Positions 18,058 to 27,855 of a DNA stretch of 64,000 nucleotides are shown piece after piece. This DNA comes from Pseudomonas sp. GV085 (GTDB lineage: Bacteria > Pseudomonadota > Gammaproteobacteria > Pseudomonadales > Pseudomonadaceae), in NCBI RefSeq assembly GCF_003050925.1, contig NZ_QAOV01000012.1:1-64000 (forward strand), given 5' to 3'. The translations under genes and the position numbers were made by a program. Below the pieces are notes generated by a model that saw only the letters and a program-made list of their open reading frames with translations, had not been told where the DNA came from and made no database searches. Numbering within the stretch: position 1 is the first letter of the stretch; each line of letters starts with the position of its first letter.

Positions 18058-18408
18058 GCCAGCTTTAACTCGATTTAATTTCCTTTAATTTCAATATCTT
18101 AAGACCATAAAAGAAATCACTTCGCACGCATCCTGCACGATGCCACTTGCGCGGTCGTGCGTATTGCACGATTCGTTTGAAGGAAGGCGTAAATTTTTTG
18201 AATTGAGAGGAGGGCGCGGATGTCAGAAATACACGCTGGTTTTTGTAAGAAACCGAGCATCCATTAAAGGACCGGCGAAATCAGGTGGCAATGCGATACA
18301 TGGGATGAAAGCTACCCTGCCATGACAGGAATGGCTCAGAATCAATCATGCAACTTGCCCGATTTCTCTGAGGCTAAATAAAGATTATTCATTAAGGAGC
18401 GTAGGAAA
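18058..18408 (+). promoter_or_regulatory. algB upstream region with AT tract and TGCACGAT direct repeats
   Basis: 350 bp before algB. An AT-rich tract (18062-18115) is followed by two direct TGCACGAT copies (18134-18141 and 18165-18172), 31 bp apart or about three helix turns, which suits cooperative binding on one DNA face. No clear AlgU or sigma-54 promoter is seen. A 15-codon ORF with a strong ribosome site lies at 18220. Confidence 0.45.
18220..18267 (+). CDS. Possible 15-residue leader peptide upstream of algB
   Basis: ATG-to-TAA ORF MSEIHAGFCKKPSIH with GAGGAGG six to seven bases upstream, a near-perfect ribosome site with no other gene to serve. It ends 141 bp before algB. It may be a leader peptide or simply translated noise; no attenuator hairpin was identified after it. 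Confidence 0.3.
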   Translation: MSEIHAGFCKKPSIH

Positions 18409-19755
18409 ATGGAATCAGCCACTGAGCATCAAGGCCGCATTCTGCTGGTGGATGATGAGTCCGCCATCCTGCGTACTTTCCGTTATTGCCTCGAAGACGA
18501 AGGCTACAGCGTGGCCACCGCTACCAGCGCCGCGCAGGCAGAAGCACTGTTGCAGCGACAGGTCTTCGACCTGTGCTTCCTCGATTTGCGTCTGGGTGAA
18601 GACAACGGCCTCGATGTGCTGGCCCAGATGCGTATTCAGGCGCCCTGGATGCGGGTGGTGATCGTCACTGCGCACTCTGCCGTCGACACCGCAGTGGATG
18701 CGATTCAGGCCGGTGCCGCCGACTATCTGGTCAAACCGTGCAGCCCCGATCAATTGCGGCTGGCAACCGCCAAGCAACTGGAAGTGCGGCAACTGTCGGC
18801 GCGACTGGAAGCCCTGGAAGGTGAAGTACGCAAGCCCCAGGATGGTCTGGACTCCCACAGCCCGGCCATGAAAGTGGTACTCGAAACCGCCCGTCAGGTT
18901 GCCACGACCGATGCCAATATCCTGATTCTTGGTGAATCCGGTACCGGCAAGGGCGAACTGTCCCAAGCCATTCACGGCTGGAGCAAACGCGCGAAGAAAT
19001 CCTGCATCACGATCAACTGCCCGTCGCTGAACGCTGAACTCATGGAAAGCGAACTTTTCGGCCACAGCCGTGGCGCCTTCACCGGTGCCAGCGAAAGCAC
19101 CTTGGGCCGAGTCAACCAGGCTGACGGCGGTACGCTGTTTCTCGACGAGATTGGCGACTTTCCCCTGACATTGCAGCCGAAGTTGCTGCGTTTCATTCAG
19201 GACAAGGAATATGAGCGTGTCGGTGATCCAGTGACCCGTCGCGCCGATGTGCGCATCCTTGCGGCCACCAACCTCAACCTTGAGGACATGGCCCGCGACG
19301 GTCGTTTCCGTGAAGACCTGCTCTACCGCCTGAATGTCATTACCTTGCACCTGCCACCGCTACGCGAACGCCGCGAAGATATTCTCAACCTCGCCGATCG
19401 TTTCCTCGCACGCTTCGTCAAGGAATACGCCCGTCCTGCGCGCGCCTTCAGCGACGAGGCGCGGGAAGCACTGCTGGGCTATCGTTGGCCCGGCAACATC
19501 CGTGAGCTACGCAACGTGATCGAGCGGGCGAGCATCATCTGTCCGCAGGAGCGGGTCGAGATCAGTCATCTGGGCATGGCCGAACCCCCGGTCCACAACG
19601 CACCGCGTATCGGCGCGGCACTGAGCCTGGATGAGCTGGAGAAAGCTCACATCGGCGCGGTCCTCGCCACCGCCGACACCCTGGATCAAGCGGCGAAAAT
19701 CCTGGGCATCGACGCCTCGACGCTGTACCGCAAACGCAAACAGTACAACTTGTGA
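18409..19755 (+). CDS. algB: Sigma-54-type two-component response regulator AlgB
   Basis: 448 residues: receiver domain (1-125) with phosphoacceptor D59 in FLDLRLGED and the acidic VDDES pocket, AAA+ domain with GESGTGKG and GAFTGA at 222-227 (sigma-54 contact loop), and a C-terminal Fis-type helix-turn-helix (LDQAAKILGIDASTLYRKRKQ). In P. aeruginosa AlgB activates alginate genes without needing phosphorylation and also affects virulence and quorum-sensing output. kinB starts 11 bases after its stop and forms the cognate pair. Confidence 0.95.
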   Translation: MESATEHQGRILLVDDESAILRTFRYCLEDEGYSVATATSAAQAEALLQRQVFDLCFLDLRLGEDNGLDVLAQMRIQAPWMRVVIVTAHSAVDTAVDAIQAGAADYLVKPCSPDQLRLATAKQLEVRQLSARLEALEGEVRKPQDGLDSHSPAMKVVLETARQVATTDANILILGESGTGKGELSQAIHGWSKRAKKSCITINCPSLNAELMESELFGHSRGAFTGASESTLGRVNQADGGTLFLDEIGDFPLTLQPKLLRFIQDKEYERVGDPVTRRADVRILAATNLNLEDMARDGRFREDLLYRLNVITLHLPPLRERREDILNLADRFLARFVKEYARPARAFSDEAREALLGYRWPGNIRELRNVIERASIICPQERVEISHLGMAEPPVHNAPRIGAALSLDELEKAHIGAVLATADTLDQAAKILGIDASTLYRKRKQYNL

Positions 19756-19765
19756 GCAACAGCGG

Positions 19766-21556
19766 ATGAAACTGGCGATGAAATTGCGGACCCGGCTGTT
19801 CCTGAGCATTTCCGCACTGATGACCATCGCGTTGCTCGGGCTCTTGCTCGGGCTGGTCAGCGTGATGCAGATGGCCGGCAGCCAGGAAATGCCCACCCGC
19901 AACAACTTCGTCACTCTGGACCTGGGGCTCAAGCTGCGTCAGGCCCTGGGTGATCAACTGATCATCATGCTCAGCGAGAATCCTGACTCCGCCGCTTTCG
20001 CCGCCTCGAAGCAGCATTACTTCGAACTGCTGGAGGAAGGCATCGCCCAGGAACCAGAACAGTCCGGAGGTGAGTACGGCTTCAGAAAAGCCAAGGCCGA
20101 CTACGAGCGCTTTATCCAGGCTTATGAAACGTCCCCCGCCCCGTCGAATGCGTTCGGCAGCCACGGCAACCTGACGGAAAAATTCAACGCGCTACGCAAT
20201 GGCCTGTTCGCCGAGCACAAGCGCGCACTGGATAACATCAACGATACCGAGCGTCAGGCCCGGGAGCAGGCGCTGCTGATTGCCGGGCTGCTTGGCCTGG
20301 TGGGGCTGGCGGTGCTGATCGTCGGCTTCGTGACCGCGCAGGCCATCGCCCGGCGCTTCGGCGAGCCCATCGAGGCTTTGGTCAAGGCGGCGGACAATAT
20401 CGGCCAGGGCAATTACGATGTCACCCTGCCGATCTCTTCGGCGGTGGAGCTGAACCAGCTGACCCGGCGTTTCGGGATCATGGCCCAAGCGCTGCGTGAA
20501 CATCAGGCCACTAACGTCGATGAACTGCTGGCCGGTCAACAACGTTTGCAGGCCGTGCTCGACAGCATTGACGATGGACTACTGATGATCGACCGTCAGG
20601 GCCATCTGGAACACCTTAACCCTGTGGCCCAGCGTCAGTTGGGCTGGGAATCCGATCGTCTGGGTCTGGGGTTGGGCACGGCGCTGGAGCGCCCCGAACT
20701 CGATGAGCAGCTGCAACTGGTGCTGCGCGGCGGTACGCTGGAGCGGGCGCCGGAAGACTTGAGCATCGAAGTCGATGGCGAGTCGCGACTGCTGACCTAT
20801 AGCCTGACCCCGGTAAGCCATACCCAGGGACATATTCTCGGTGCCGTGATGGTGCTGCATGACGTCACGGAACAGCGTGCCTTCGAACGGGTACGCAGCG
20901 AATTTGTATTGCGCGCCTCCCATGAGTTGCGCACACCGGTCACCGGCATGCACATGGCTTTCGGATTGTTCCGCGAGCGCGTTCACTTTGCCCCGGACTC
21001 CCGGGAAGCCGACCTGCTCGATACCGTGAATGAAGAGATGCAGCGGCTGATGCAGTTGATCAATGACCTGCTGAACTTCTCCCGGTACCAGAACGGTTTG
21101 CAGAAACTCACCCTGGCGCCGTGTTCCATCGAGGCATTGCTGGAACGGGCTCAATCGCGCTTTGCCACATCGGCCGAAGAGAAGGAAATCAGCCTGCTGG
21201 TGGAAGTGCAGGGGCCTTTGCCGCGGTTACAGGCCGACCAGTCACAACTGGACCGGGTACTCGACAACTTGCTCGACAATGCCTTGCGCCACACCGGCTC
21301 CGGCGGGCGGATACGCCTGCAGGCCCGGCGCCACGGCGACCGGGTCATCATCAGTGTCGAGGACAACGGCGAAGGCATCGCCTACGGTCAACAGGGGCGG
21401 ATCTTCGAGCCGTTCGTACAGGTCGGACGCAAGAAGGGCGGGGCCGGGCTCGGCCTGGCCTTGTGCAAGGAAATCGTGCAATTGCATGGCGGGCGCATGG
21501 GCGTCTACTCCCGGCCGGGGCAAGGTACTCAGTTCTACATGGCGCTGACCGTTTAG
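19766..21556 (+). CDS. kinB: Membrane sensor histidine kinase KinB
   Basis: 596 residues: TM1 (about 12-34), a periplasmic sensor of about 130 residues, TM2 (about 167-190), HAMP, a PAS domain (about 250-355), HisKA with H386 in ASHELRTP, and HATPase_c with DNLLDNALRHT, EDNGEGI and GAGLGLAL. It acts on AlgB as kinase and phosphatase; loss of KinB triggers alginate production in P. aeruginosa. I start at ATG 19766, after AGCGGATG; earlier in-frame codons lie inside algB. Confidence 0.94.
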   Translation: MKLAMKLRTRLFLSISALMTIALLGLLLGLVSVMQMAGSQEMPTRNNFVTLDLGLKLRQALGDQLIIMLSENPDSAAFAASKQHYFELLEEGIAQEPEQSGGEYGFRKAKADYERFIQAYETSPAPSNAFGSHGNLTEKFNALRNGLFAEHKRALDNINDTERQAREQALLIAGLLGLVGLAVLIVGFVTAQAIARRFGEPIEALVKAADNIGQGNYDVTLPISSAVELNQLTRRFGIMAQALREHQATNVDELLAGQQRLQAVLDSIDDGLLMIDRQGHLEHLNPVAQRQLGWESDRLGLGLGTALERPELDEQLQLVLRGGTLERAPEDLSIEVDGESRLLTYSLTPVSHTQGHILGAVMVLHDVTEQRAFERVRSEFVLRASHELRTPVTGMHMAFGLFRERVHFAPDSREADLLDTVNEEMQRLMQLINDLLNFSRYQNGLQKLTLAPCSIEALLERAQSRFATSAEEKEISLLVEVQGPLPRLQADQSQLDRVLDNLLDNALRHTGSGGRIRLQARRHGDRVIISVEDNGEGIAYGQQGRIFEPFVQVGRKKGGAGLGLALCKEIVQLHGGRMGVYSRPGQGTQFYMALTV

Positions 21557-21563
21557 CTCACCT

Positions 21564-23183
21564 TCACGCCTCGTCATCCAGACGTCGGCCAGCGCCGGCC
21601 AGGCGCCGGCCCCGGGTTATCAGTTCAATGAACTGCACGGCGCTCAGCGCGCGGGCGAACAGCCACCCCTGGCCGAACTTCACGCCTTCACTGCTGAGGA
21701 ATTCGACCTGGGCCTCATGTTCGATGCCTTCGGCAATCACCTTCAGGTGCAGCGACTGGGCCATGTGAATGATGTGCGGGGCCACACCACTGCTGGCGGC
21801 GTCATGGCCCAACGCATCGATGAACGCCTTGTCGATTTTCAGGCAATCCACCGGCAGGGTTTGCAAATAGGCGAGGCTGCAATAGCCGGTGCCGAAGTCA
21901 TCGATCAACACCTGGTGCCCGACATCCCGTAACGATTGCAGGTTTTCCCGGGCCACCACCACATCCACCAGCCCGCGCTCGGTGACCTCAAAGGCAATTT
22001 GCTGCGCAGCGACACGGTGCAGGGTCAGCAGCCGCGCCATCACCTGACCAATCCGCGGAACCATCACATCACACGCCGCGAGATTGACCGAGATGTACAG
22101 TTGCGGGTTGGCACGCAGCAACTGGCCGAGTTGCTCGAGCAGGCGTTGCAGGACGAAGTCCGTCATCTGGCGAATCTGCCCGGTGTTCTCCGCCATCGGG
22201 ATGAACAGGTCGGGACTGGTCAGAGTACCGTCCGGCCTGCGCCAGCGTAGCAGCGCTTCAGCCCCGACACAGTTGCGGCTATCGAGGTCGAAGATCGGTT
22301 GATACAGCACCTGCAACTCGCCACGGCGAATCGCGCCGGTCAGTTCGGCGTCCAGCGACTGCCGCTGGCGCACCAGCAGAAACACCAGGAACCCAACGCA
22401 TATGCCCAGTGTGAGGCTGGCCGGCAGCAGCCACCACCAGACCGCCGGGATATGCATGCCGCTACGCGGGCTGATCAACACCAATTGATATTCCGGATTG
22501 TCGGTGGGCATGCGGTATATCAGGCGTGTATGGGTTATCTGCAGCGCATCACGGTTTCTCGGTGGCCAGGCCTCGGCCGGCGGCCAGACCTGAGAAGCGC
22601 CCAGCACCGGAATCGCGCGCGCGCCATGGTCAAGGACCACCAGCAGACTGCTGCCCGGCGACAGGTCGACCATATCGGTCAAATGCCCGCGAGAGGTCGC
22701 GACCCGGAAATTCCCGCGCCCGAGCATAAGCGCGGCGCGGTTTTCGTCGGGTTCGGTGGTGGTGTTGAGCCAATAGCTGTAAGTCGGGCCTTTGATGTCT
22801 GGCGATCGACTCAGCGACAGCCCTTCCTGGCGAGGGCGATTGGAGCAGATTCGCGAGGAGTCCATATAGGCGGCTTCGTAGACGAAGCGATAATTGAACG
22901 TAACCTGTTGCAGGGTCGCGATCATTTCCGCATCGCAGCCGCGCAACGGCTGCGCTTCAAGGTCGTCAAGGCTTTCACGTAGTTGCCCGAAGAGCTGTTC
23001 CAGGCGGGCGAGGAAGCGCTCACCCTGAGCATTCATTTCTTCGCTTTCGTTTTGCTCGATCTGGTGAATGGCGACGAACAGGCTGCCGGCCATCAGTAAC
23101 GTTGCGCTCAAGACAGCAGACATCAGCCCCAGAAACCAGGGGCGATGGAACCAACTACGGAAGGTCTCTCGAGCAGCAGGCAT
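21564..23183 (-). CDS. CSS-motif EAL-domain cyclic-di-GMP phosphodiesterase
   Basis: 539 residues: TM1 (about 15-38), a periplasmic CSS-type sensor domain (ICSNR in place of the classic CSS), TM2 (about 245-270), then a complete EAL domain with GAEALLRW, SVNLAACDV, FEVTERGLV, DDFGTGYCSL and KIDKAFI. The catalytic Glu and metal ligands are present, so hydrolysis of c-di-GMP to pGpG is expected. CSS domains respond to periplasmic redox and disulfide state through DsbA/DsbB in E. coli PdeC-type proteins. Convergent with kinB, 7 bp apart. Confidence 0.88.
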   Translation of the reverse strand: MPAARETFRSWFHRPWFLGLMSAVLSATLLMAGSLFVAIHQIEQNESEEMNAQGERFLARLEQLFGQLRESLDDLEAQPLRGCDAEMIATLQQVTFNYRFVYEAAYMDSSRICSNRPRQEGLSLSRSPDIKGPTYSYWLNTTTEPDENRAALMLGRGNFRVATSRGHLTDMVDLSPGSSLLVVLDHGARAIPVLGASQVWPPAEAWPPRNRDALQITHTRLIYRMPTDNPEYQLVLISPRSGMHIPAVWWWLLPASLTLGICVGFLVFLLVRQRQSLDAELTGAIRRGELQVLYQPIFDLDSRNCVGAEALLRWRRPDGTLTSPDLFIPMAENTGQIRQMTDFVLQRLLEQLGQLLRANPQLYISVNLAACDVMVPRIGQVMARLLTLHRVAAQQIAFEVTERGLVDVVVARENLQSLRDVGHQVLIDDFGTGYCSLAYLQTLPVDCLKIDKAFIDALGHDAASSGVAPHIIHMAQSLHLKVIAEGIEHEAQVEFLSSEGVKFGQGWLFARALSAVQFIELITRGRRLAGAGRRLDDEA

Positions 23184-23258
23184 TGTGTAATATCCGAAGG
23201 ATTACCAATGAGTTATAGCTGCTGATTGGGAAAATGCCCGTACCGTCGGGCGGCGTCA

Positions 23259-24038
23259 TTATTTTGACTGATTCAACACCAAAAGTAGCGCTGCAGTTTG
23301 CGCATCCGGAGTGCCGTCGAAGCGCGCCGGACGGAAATGCATCTGGAATGCCGCTATCACATGCCGTGTCGCGACATCGAGCTCGCCGGTTTGTGGCGAG
23401 GCATAACCCAAGCGGGTCAACTGCGCCTGAAACCAGCTGATGCTCGGCAACTGCTCGGCGAACAACATTTGCTGGCGCGCCACCGACTGTTCATTCGGCC
23501 AGAGGCCCAAGCCTTCGGCGGCCAGACGCTTCCAGGGGAACAGCGGCCCCGGGTCCAGCTTGCGCAACGGCGCAATATCGCTATGGCCGATGATGTCGCG
23601 AGGCTTTATGCCGTGACGTTTGCTGATGTCCTTGAGCAACACGATCAACGACTGGACCTGATCTTCGGTGTAGGGATACCACACGCGTCCAGTCGGTGTG
23701 TCCTCGAAGCCCGGGTTGACGATTTCGATACCGATGGAACTGGAGTTCAGCCAGGTCCGGCCATTCCACTCGCTCTCCCCGGCGTGCCAGGCGCGCACAT
23801 TTTCATCCATCAGCTTGTAGATGGTGGCGCCCTTGTCGTCGCCGATCAGGTAATGGCTGCTGACTTCACCGTGGGTAAGCAGTTGCAACGAACGCTCCAG
23901 CGAGGCGTTGGTGTAATGCACCACCACGAACTGCACACGGCTGTCGTAATTGGCTGAAGGATGGCTGGTGTCAATACGGGGACCGCTGGCGCAGCCGGCC
24001 AGCAGAATCAGTGACGCGATCAGAGCAAAATATTTCAT
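23259..24038 (-). CDS. ampDh2: N-acetylmuramoyl-L-alanine amidase, AmpDh2-type lipoprotein
   Basis: 259 residues: lipobox LILLAGCAS, an Amidase_2 domain with VVVHYTNA and GHSDIAPLRKLDPGPLFPW zinc-ligand motifs, and a C-terminal peptidoglycan-binding domain (LTRLGY...TRHVIAAFQMHF). It cleaves the MurNAc-L-Ala bond of peptidoglycan, acting in the periplasm and probably tethered to the outer membrane. ATG 24038 gives the lipoprotein signal; the longer frame adds no signal. Position after kinB matches ampDh2 of P. aeruginosa. Confidence 0.88.
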   Translation of the reverse strand: MKYFALIASLILLAGCASGPRIDTSHPSANYDSRVQFVVVHYTNASLERSLQLLTHGEVSSHYLIGDDKGATIYKLMDENVRAWHAGESEWNGRTWLNSSSIGIEIVNPGFEDTPTGRVWYPYTEDQVQSLIVLLKDISKRHGIKPRDIIGHSDIAPLRKLDPGPLFPWKRLAAEGLGLWPNEQSVARQQMLFAEQLPSISWFQAQLTRLGYASPQTGELDVATRHVIAAFQMHFRPARFDGTPDAQTAALLLVLNQSK

Positions 24039-24130
24039 GGCGAAGGCAGTACACACAAGACAATAATGCAACAGTGTAACGTAATGCCTGACGGACAGAC
24101 GCCAATCAAACAAAATGGAACAATTGACGA

Positions 24131-26125
24131 TCAGCCCGGCTCCACGCGATTGCGGCCGGCATTTTTTGCGCGATACAGCGCCTGATCGGCTCTTTTAAGC
24201 GCTTGATCGCCGTGCTCTCCCTGCCTGAACGCCGTCATTCCGATAGACACGGTGATGGTCACCGGCTCTCCCTTGAAGTGGAACGGACAGGCCTCGATGG
24301 AGGCACGCAAGCTTTCCAGCAACTTCAACCCCGCCGCCGACACCGTGGATGGCATTAACAGAACAAACTCTTCGCCGCCAAACCGCGCAATGAAATCCGT
24401 CCCGCGCAAACGCTTGCACAACACGCTGGCGATGATTTTCAGCACTTTGTCACCGGCCAGGTGCCCGTAGTTATCATTGATACGCTTGAAATGATCGAGG
24501 TCCAGCATGGCCAGCAGCAGCGTGTTGCCATGTTGCTGCCATTGTGTGACCTCATGGTCCAGGCGCTCGCTCCAGGCGGCGCGGTTGGGCAGACTGGTCA
24601 ACGGGTCGATCAATGCCTTCTGACGCTGCTCTTCAAGGTGCTCACGGTAACCCTGGGCCTCCTGCTCCATATGGGCGACCCGCTCGGCCAGGCTGTGCAA
24701 GCGCGCAGCGACCTCTTGCTCGCGCTCATCGCGCTGTTTCTGGTGCTGGTCCATGGTGCCCAGCAAGCCTTCGAGATGGTTTTCCAGGACGTGCTTGAGA
24801 TCTTCCAGGTCCGCGGCTTCCTGCATGCTGCTTTGCAAGCCATCGACCTGTTCGCGGATTTGCGTGTCCATCTGCCGCGCAGCCGAACGGTTGTCGGCGT
24901 GCCCTGCGGTGGCGGCCTGCAAGTTGCTCTGGAACGATTCGAGGCGTTCGTTCAATCGTTGTAGATAGGCTTCGAACTCATGCTGGCCGCTGTCGGTAAT
25001 GGCCAGCATCAACGTGGCGAAGTCGTCGAGAATCGGCAGCAATTCGTACCAGTTCAAACCGTTTTTCAGACGATCGCGCATGGATTCGGCTTGCGGGCGA
25101 TAACGTTCGGGCAATGTCAGGTCTTCGAGCAGCCCTAGCAGCGTGTCTTCGATATGACTGGCCACCGAACTGTAGGAGGGCTCGGGGGAGTCCGGGAGTG
25201 CGTAGAGAATGTCGTGTTCGGAATGTGCCTGATCGGCGACAGCCACTTCCTCCCTCGGAATCGGAGGCAAGGGCGAGTTATCCGGCGACGCTTGCGCGGT
25301 CAGCTCGTCGGGGTTTGGTTCCGACTCCGGAGGCGTCGCGATGGTTTCCGGAGCTGGTTGCTCGGCCGATTCGATTTCTGTCGCGGCTGCACTGGCTGGC
25401 TGAGGCTCCGCAGCCGGGGGGGCAAAAGCCACGGCTGGCTCAGTCGGCGCGGACTCGTCCTCAGCTCGCTCAACAGCGGGTACCTCGCAGATTGCTGGCT
25501 CGATCACGACCGGGGCCGACGCGATAATCGCCGCAGGGCTCTCGGCTACAGGGGCAGCCAGCGCAGGAGAAGTAGCCGTTGAGGCCGCCGTCTCCTGCGC
25601 TTCACGACCGCCGAACAACCGCTGCAGCAAGCCAGGCCGATCGGGTTCCGCCGGGGTATCCAGCTGGCTCAGGGCCTTGCCTTGCAAGCCACTCAACTCG
25701 CTGAGCAACAACGGTATCTCACGTGCCTGACTGACCCGCGCCTCCAGTTGCTTGGCGAAACGCTTGAGTGGCCGGCTCACATCCCGTGGCAGCGGCAATG
25801 TTTGCAGCTGAGTGACCAGCGCAGTCAGGGCGGCACTGGTCTGGTTGACCCGGGTTTCCCGACGCTGTTCAGAATCGAGCACGGCTTTTTCCAGGCGCGG
25901 AATCAGCGCGGCCAGGCCGGCGTCCATGTCGTCGGTACGCACGACCTCACGCATTTCCTTCATGCATTGGTCAACGGCGCGGTCGGTACCTTCCGCCGCC
26001 AGGGTGCTGCGCACCAGCCCACGACGCAGCAAGTCGAGCCGTGCGTCCCAGCGACGTTCGAGCTTTTCCTGTTGTTCGATGCTTTTGAGGTATTTCTCTT
26101 TCCAGCGCTGTGCTTCGTCGCTCAT
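24131..26125 (-). CDS. dgcH: GGDEF diguanylate cyclase, DgcH-type
   Basis: 664 residues: an N-terminal coiled coil, a long Ala/Pro/Glu-rich linker (about 165-320), a second helical region (about 330-490), and a C-terminal GGDEF domain with active-site GGEEF at 583-587. An RGTD I-site lies five residues before it, so product inhibition by c-di-GMP is expected. No transmembrane segment, so cytoplasmic. Its ATG overlaps the stop of the EEP gene (ATGA). The order matches P. aeruginosa PA5487 (dgcH). Confidence 0.87.
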   Translation of the reverse strand: MSDEAQRWKEKYLKSIEQQEKLERRWDARLDLLRRGLVRSTLAAEGTDRAVDQCMKEMREVVRTDDMDAGLAALIPRLEKAVLDSEQRRETRVNQTSAALTALVTQLQTLPLPRDVSRPLKRFAKQLEARVSQAREIPLLLSELSGLQGKALSQLDTPAEPDRPGLLQRLFGGREAQETAASTATSPALAAPVAESPAAIIASAPVVIEPAICEVPAVERAEDESAPTEPAVAFAPPAAEPQPASAAATEIESAEQPAPETIATPPESEPNPDELTAQASPDNSPLPPIPREEVAVADQAHSEHDILYALPDSPEPSYSSVASHIEDTLLGLLEDLTLPERYRPQAESMRDRLKNGLNWYELLPILDDFATLMLAITDSGQHEFEAYLQRLNERLESFQSNLQAATAGHADNRSAARQMDTQIREQVDGLQSSMQEAADLEDLKHVLENHLEGLLGTMDQHQKQRDEREQEVAARLHSLAERVAHMEQEAQGYREHLEEQRQKALIDPLTSLPNRAAWSERLDHEVTQWQQHGNTLLLAMLDLDHFKRINDNYGHLAGDKVLKIIASVLCKRLRGTDFIARFGGEEFVLLMPSTVSAAGLKLLESLRASIEACPFHFKGEPVTITVSIGMTAFRQGEHGDQALKRADQALYRAKNAGRNRVEPG

Positions 26126-27000
26126 TCATGGGATCCGCGAGGGGCAGGACTCAACGCGGGCAATGCATCGGCCGTGAGCGAACCCGGCAGACGAATCTCT
26201 ACCGCGACCGGCAGGTGATCGGAAATGGGCTGTGCCAACACCTCGACCTTTTCCAGGGTCAGGCTCGGGCTCAGCAGGATATGATCCAGGCAGCGCTGCG
26301 GGCGCCAGCTGGGAAACGTCGCTTCCAGTTGTGGCGCAAGCAGGCCGAGATCGCGCAACGCGGAGTTTTGCAGCAGGTCACTGGCATGGGTATTCATGTC
26401 GCCCATCAGTACCTGGTGTTTGTAATCGCCAATCAGATCGCGGATGTAGGCCAGTTGCAGGCTGCGCGCCCGGGCGCCCAAGGCCAGGTGCATCATGACC
26501 ACCACCAGCGCTTCCGGGCCTTCGCCGAACCGTACCAGAATGGCTCCGCGACCTTTTGGCCCCGGCAACGGATGATCTTCAATGGCCCACGGGCGCAATC
26601 GACTGAGCACGCCATTGCTGTGCTGGGCCAGGCGACCAAGGTTGCGATTGAGTTGTTGATACCAGTACGGGAAGGCGCCGAGCTGGGCCAGGTGTTCGAC
26701 TTGATTGACGTAGCCTGACCGCAGGCTGCCGCCATCGGCTTCCTGCAAGGCGACCAGATCGAAATCGCCCAGCAGATTGCCGATTTTCTGCAGATTGTCG
26801 GCACGCCCGTTGTGCGGCAGCAGATGCTGCCAGCCCCGGGTCAGGTAATGCCGATAACGCTCGGTACTGATGCCGACCTGGATATTGAAGCTGAGCAAGC
26901 GCAGACGGCTGTCTACGGGCAGGCCCGTGGACTCCAGATGATGCTCGTTGACCCGCGGATCATGCCGGCCAACGACGCGTTCAGTACCCCATCGGCGCAT
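26122..27000 (-). CDS. Endonuclease/exonuclease/phosphatase (EEP) family protein
   Basis: 292 residues of the EEP fold: LRLLSFNIQVG, VALQEADGG (metal-binding Glu), VVMMHLALG, LMGDMNTHA and the terminal ISDHLPVAVEI. Cytoplasmic, no signal peptide. The family spans phosphodiesterases and nucleases, and the substrate is not predictable. It is translationally coupled to the downstream diguanylate cyclase by a 4-base overlap, an association also seen in P. aeruginosa (PA5488-PA5487). Confidence 0.85.
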   Translation of the reverse strand: MRRWGTERVVGRHDPRVNEHHLESTGLPVDSRLRLLSFNIQVGISTERYRHYLTRGWQHLLPHNGRADNLQKIGNLLGDFDLVALQEADGGSLRSGYVNQVEHLAQLGAFPYWYQQLNRNLGRLAQHSNGVLSRLRPWAIEDHPLPGPKGRGAILVRFGEGPEALVVVMMHLALGARARSLQLAYIRDLIGDYKHQVLMGDMNTHASDLLQNSALRDLGLLAPQLEATFPSWRPQRCLDHILLSPSLTLEKVEVLAQPISDHLPVAVEIRLPGSLTADALPALSPAPRGSHE

Positions 27001-27014
27001 GGCAGTGACTGCCC

Positions 27015-27656
27015 TCAGTTGGCGGCAGCCTTGTTAGCCGCCCGCTCTTTGTCGATCAGTTTGTCGGCCAGTTGCAGGGCCTGTTCAGCACCGCCGGCAG
27101 AACCCACGTCAAACCGGTACTTGCCGTTGACGATCATGGTTGGAACGCCGGTGATTTCATACTTCTTGGCCAGTTCACGCGCCTTGACGATCTGACCTTT
27201 GATAGCGAAAGAGTCGAAGGTCGCGAGGAACTTGTCCTTGTCCACGCCTTGGGTAGCGAGGAAGTCGGCCATGTCATCCTTGTCGGTCAGTTTCTTGTGT
27301 TCTTTCTGAATCGCATTGAACACCGCGGCATGAACGTTGTGCTCGACACCCATGGCTTCAAGGGTCAGGAACATCTGACCGTGGGCATCCCACGGGCCAC
27401 CGAACATCGCTGGAATGCGTACGAAATTCACGTCCGTCGGCAGTTTCTCGACCCAGGGATTGATCACTGGCTCGAAGGCGTAGCAATGCGGGCAGCCGTA
27501 CCAGAACAGCTCTACCACTTCGATCTTGCCAGGCACAGCGACCGGAACCGGATTGCTCAGTTCCACATAAGGTGCGGCGGGGGCTTCAGCAGCCTGGGCG
27601 GTCATGCCGAACAGGCTGGCAGCGGCAAAAACGGCGCTGATGATCAGATTACGCAT
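27015..27656 (-). CDS. dsbA: Thiol:disulfide interchange protein DsbA
   Basis: 213 residues: signal peptide (cleavage near residue 22), thioredoxin-like fold with an inserted helical domain, active-site C55-P-H-C58 in FWYGCPHCYAF, and the cis-Pro loop GVPTM. It introduces disulfides into periplasmic proteins and is reoxidised by DsbB. It starts the dsbA-EEP-dgcH run; 14 bases separate it from the EEP gene. Confidence 0.97.
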   Translation of the reverse strand: MRNLIISAVFAAASLFGMTAQAAEAPAAPYVELSNPVPVAVPGKIEVVELFWYGCPHCYAFEPVINPWVEKLPTDVNFVRIPAMFGGPWDAHGQMFLTLEAMGVEHNVHAAVFNAIQKEHKKLTDKDDMADFLATQGVDKDKFLATFDSFAIKGQIVKARELAKKYEITGVPTMIVNGKYRFDVGSAGGAEQALQLADKLIDKERAANKAAAN

Positions 27657-27749
27657 GCTTTACTCCTGGACAAATTTTATCGCCTCGCGCGACTGTTTTC
27701 AGACAGATCCTGGCGGGCTTGAGTTCTGTAGTGTAACGGCAGCGGCCAC

Positions 27750-27776
27750 AAAAAAGGGCGGCCAAGGCCACCCTTT
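27750..27776 (-). terminator. Terminator downstream of cytochrome c4
   Basis: Read leftward: AAAGGGTGGCC pairs with GGCCGCCCTTT over a TT loop, followed by a run of Ts. It separates the cc4 transcript from dsbA. Confidence 0.8.
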
Positions 27777-27855
27777 CTATACTTGCTGTCACGGATTAAT
27801 CGAGCGTTAACGTTGCAGGCGATAAGCACCCCGTTCAACGCCCGATCCGTCGGCC

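Noticed and set aside
18134..18150. Possible sigma-54 promoter before algB
   Set aside because: TGCACGATGCCACTTGC lacks the GG of the -24 element, so it does not fit the consensus.
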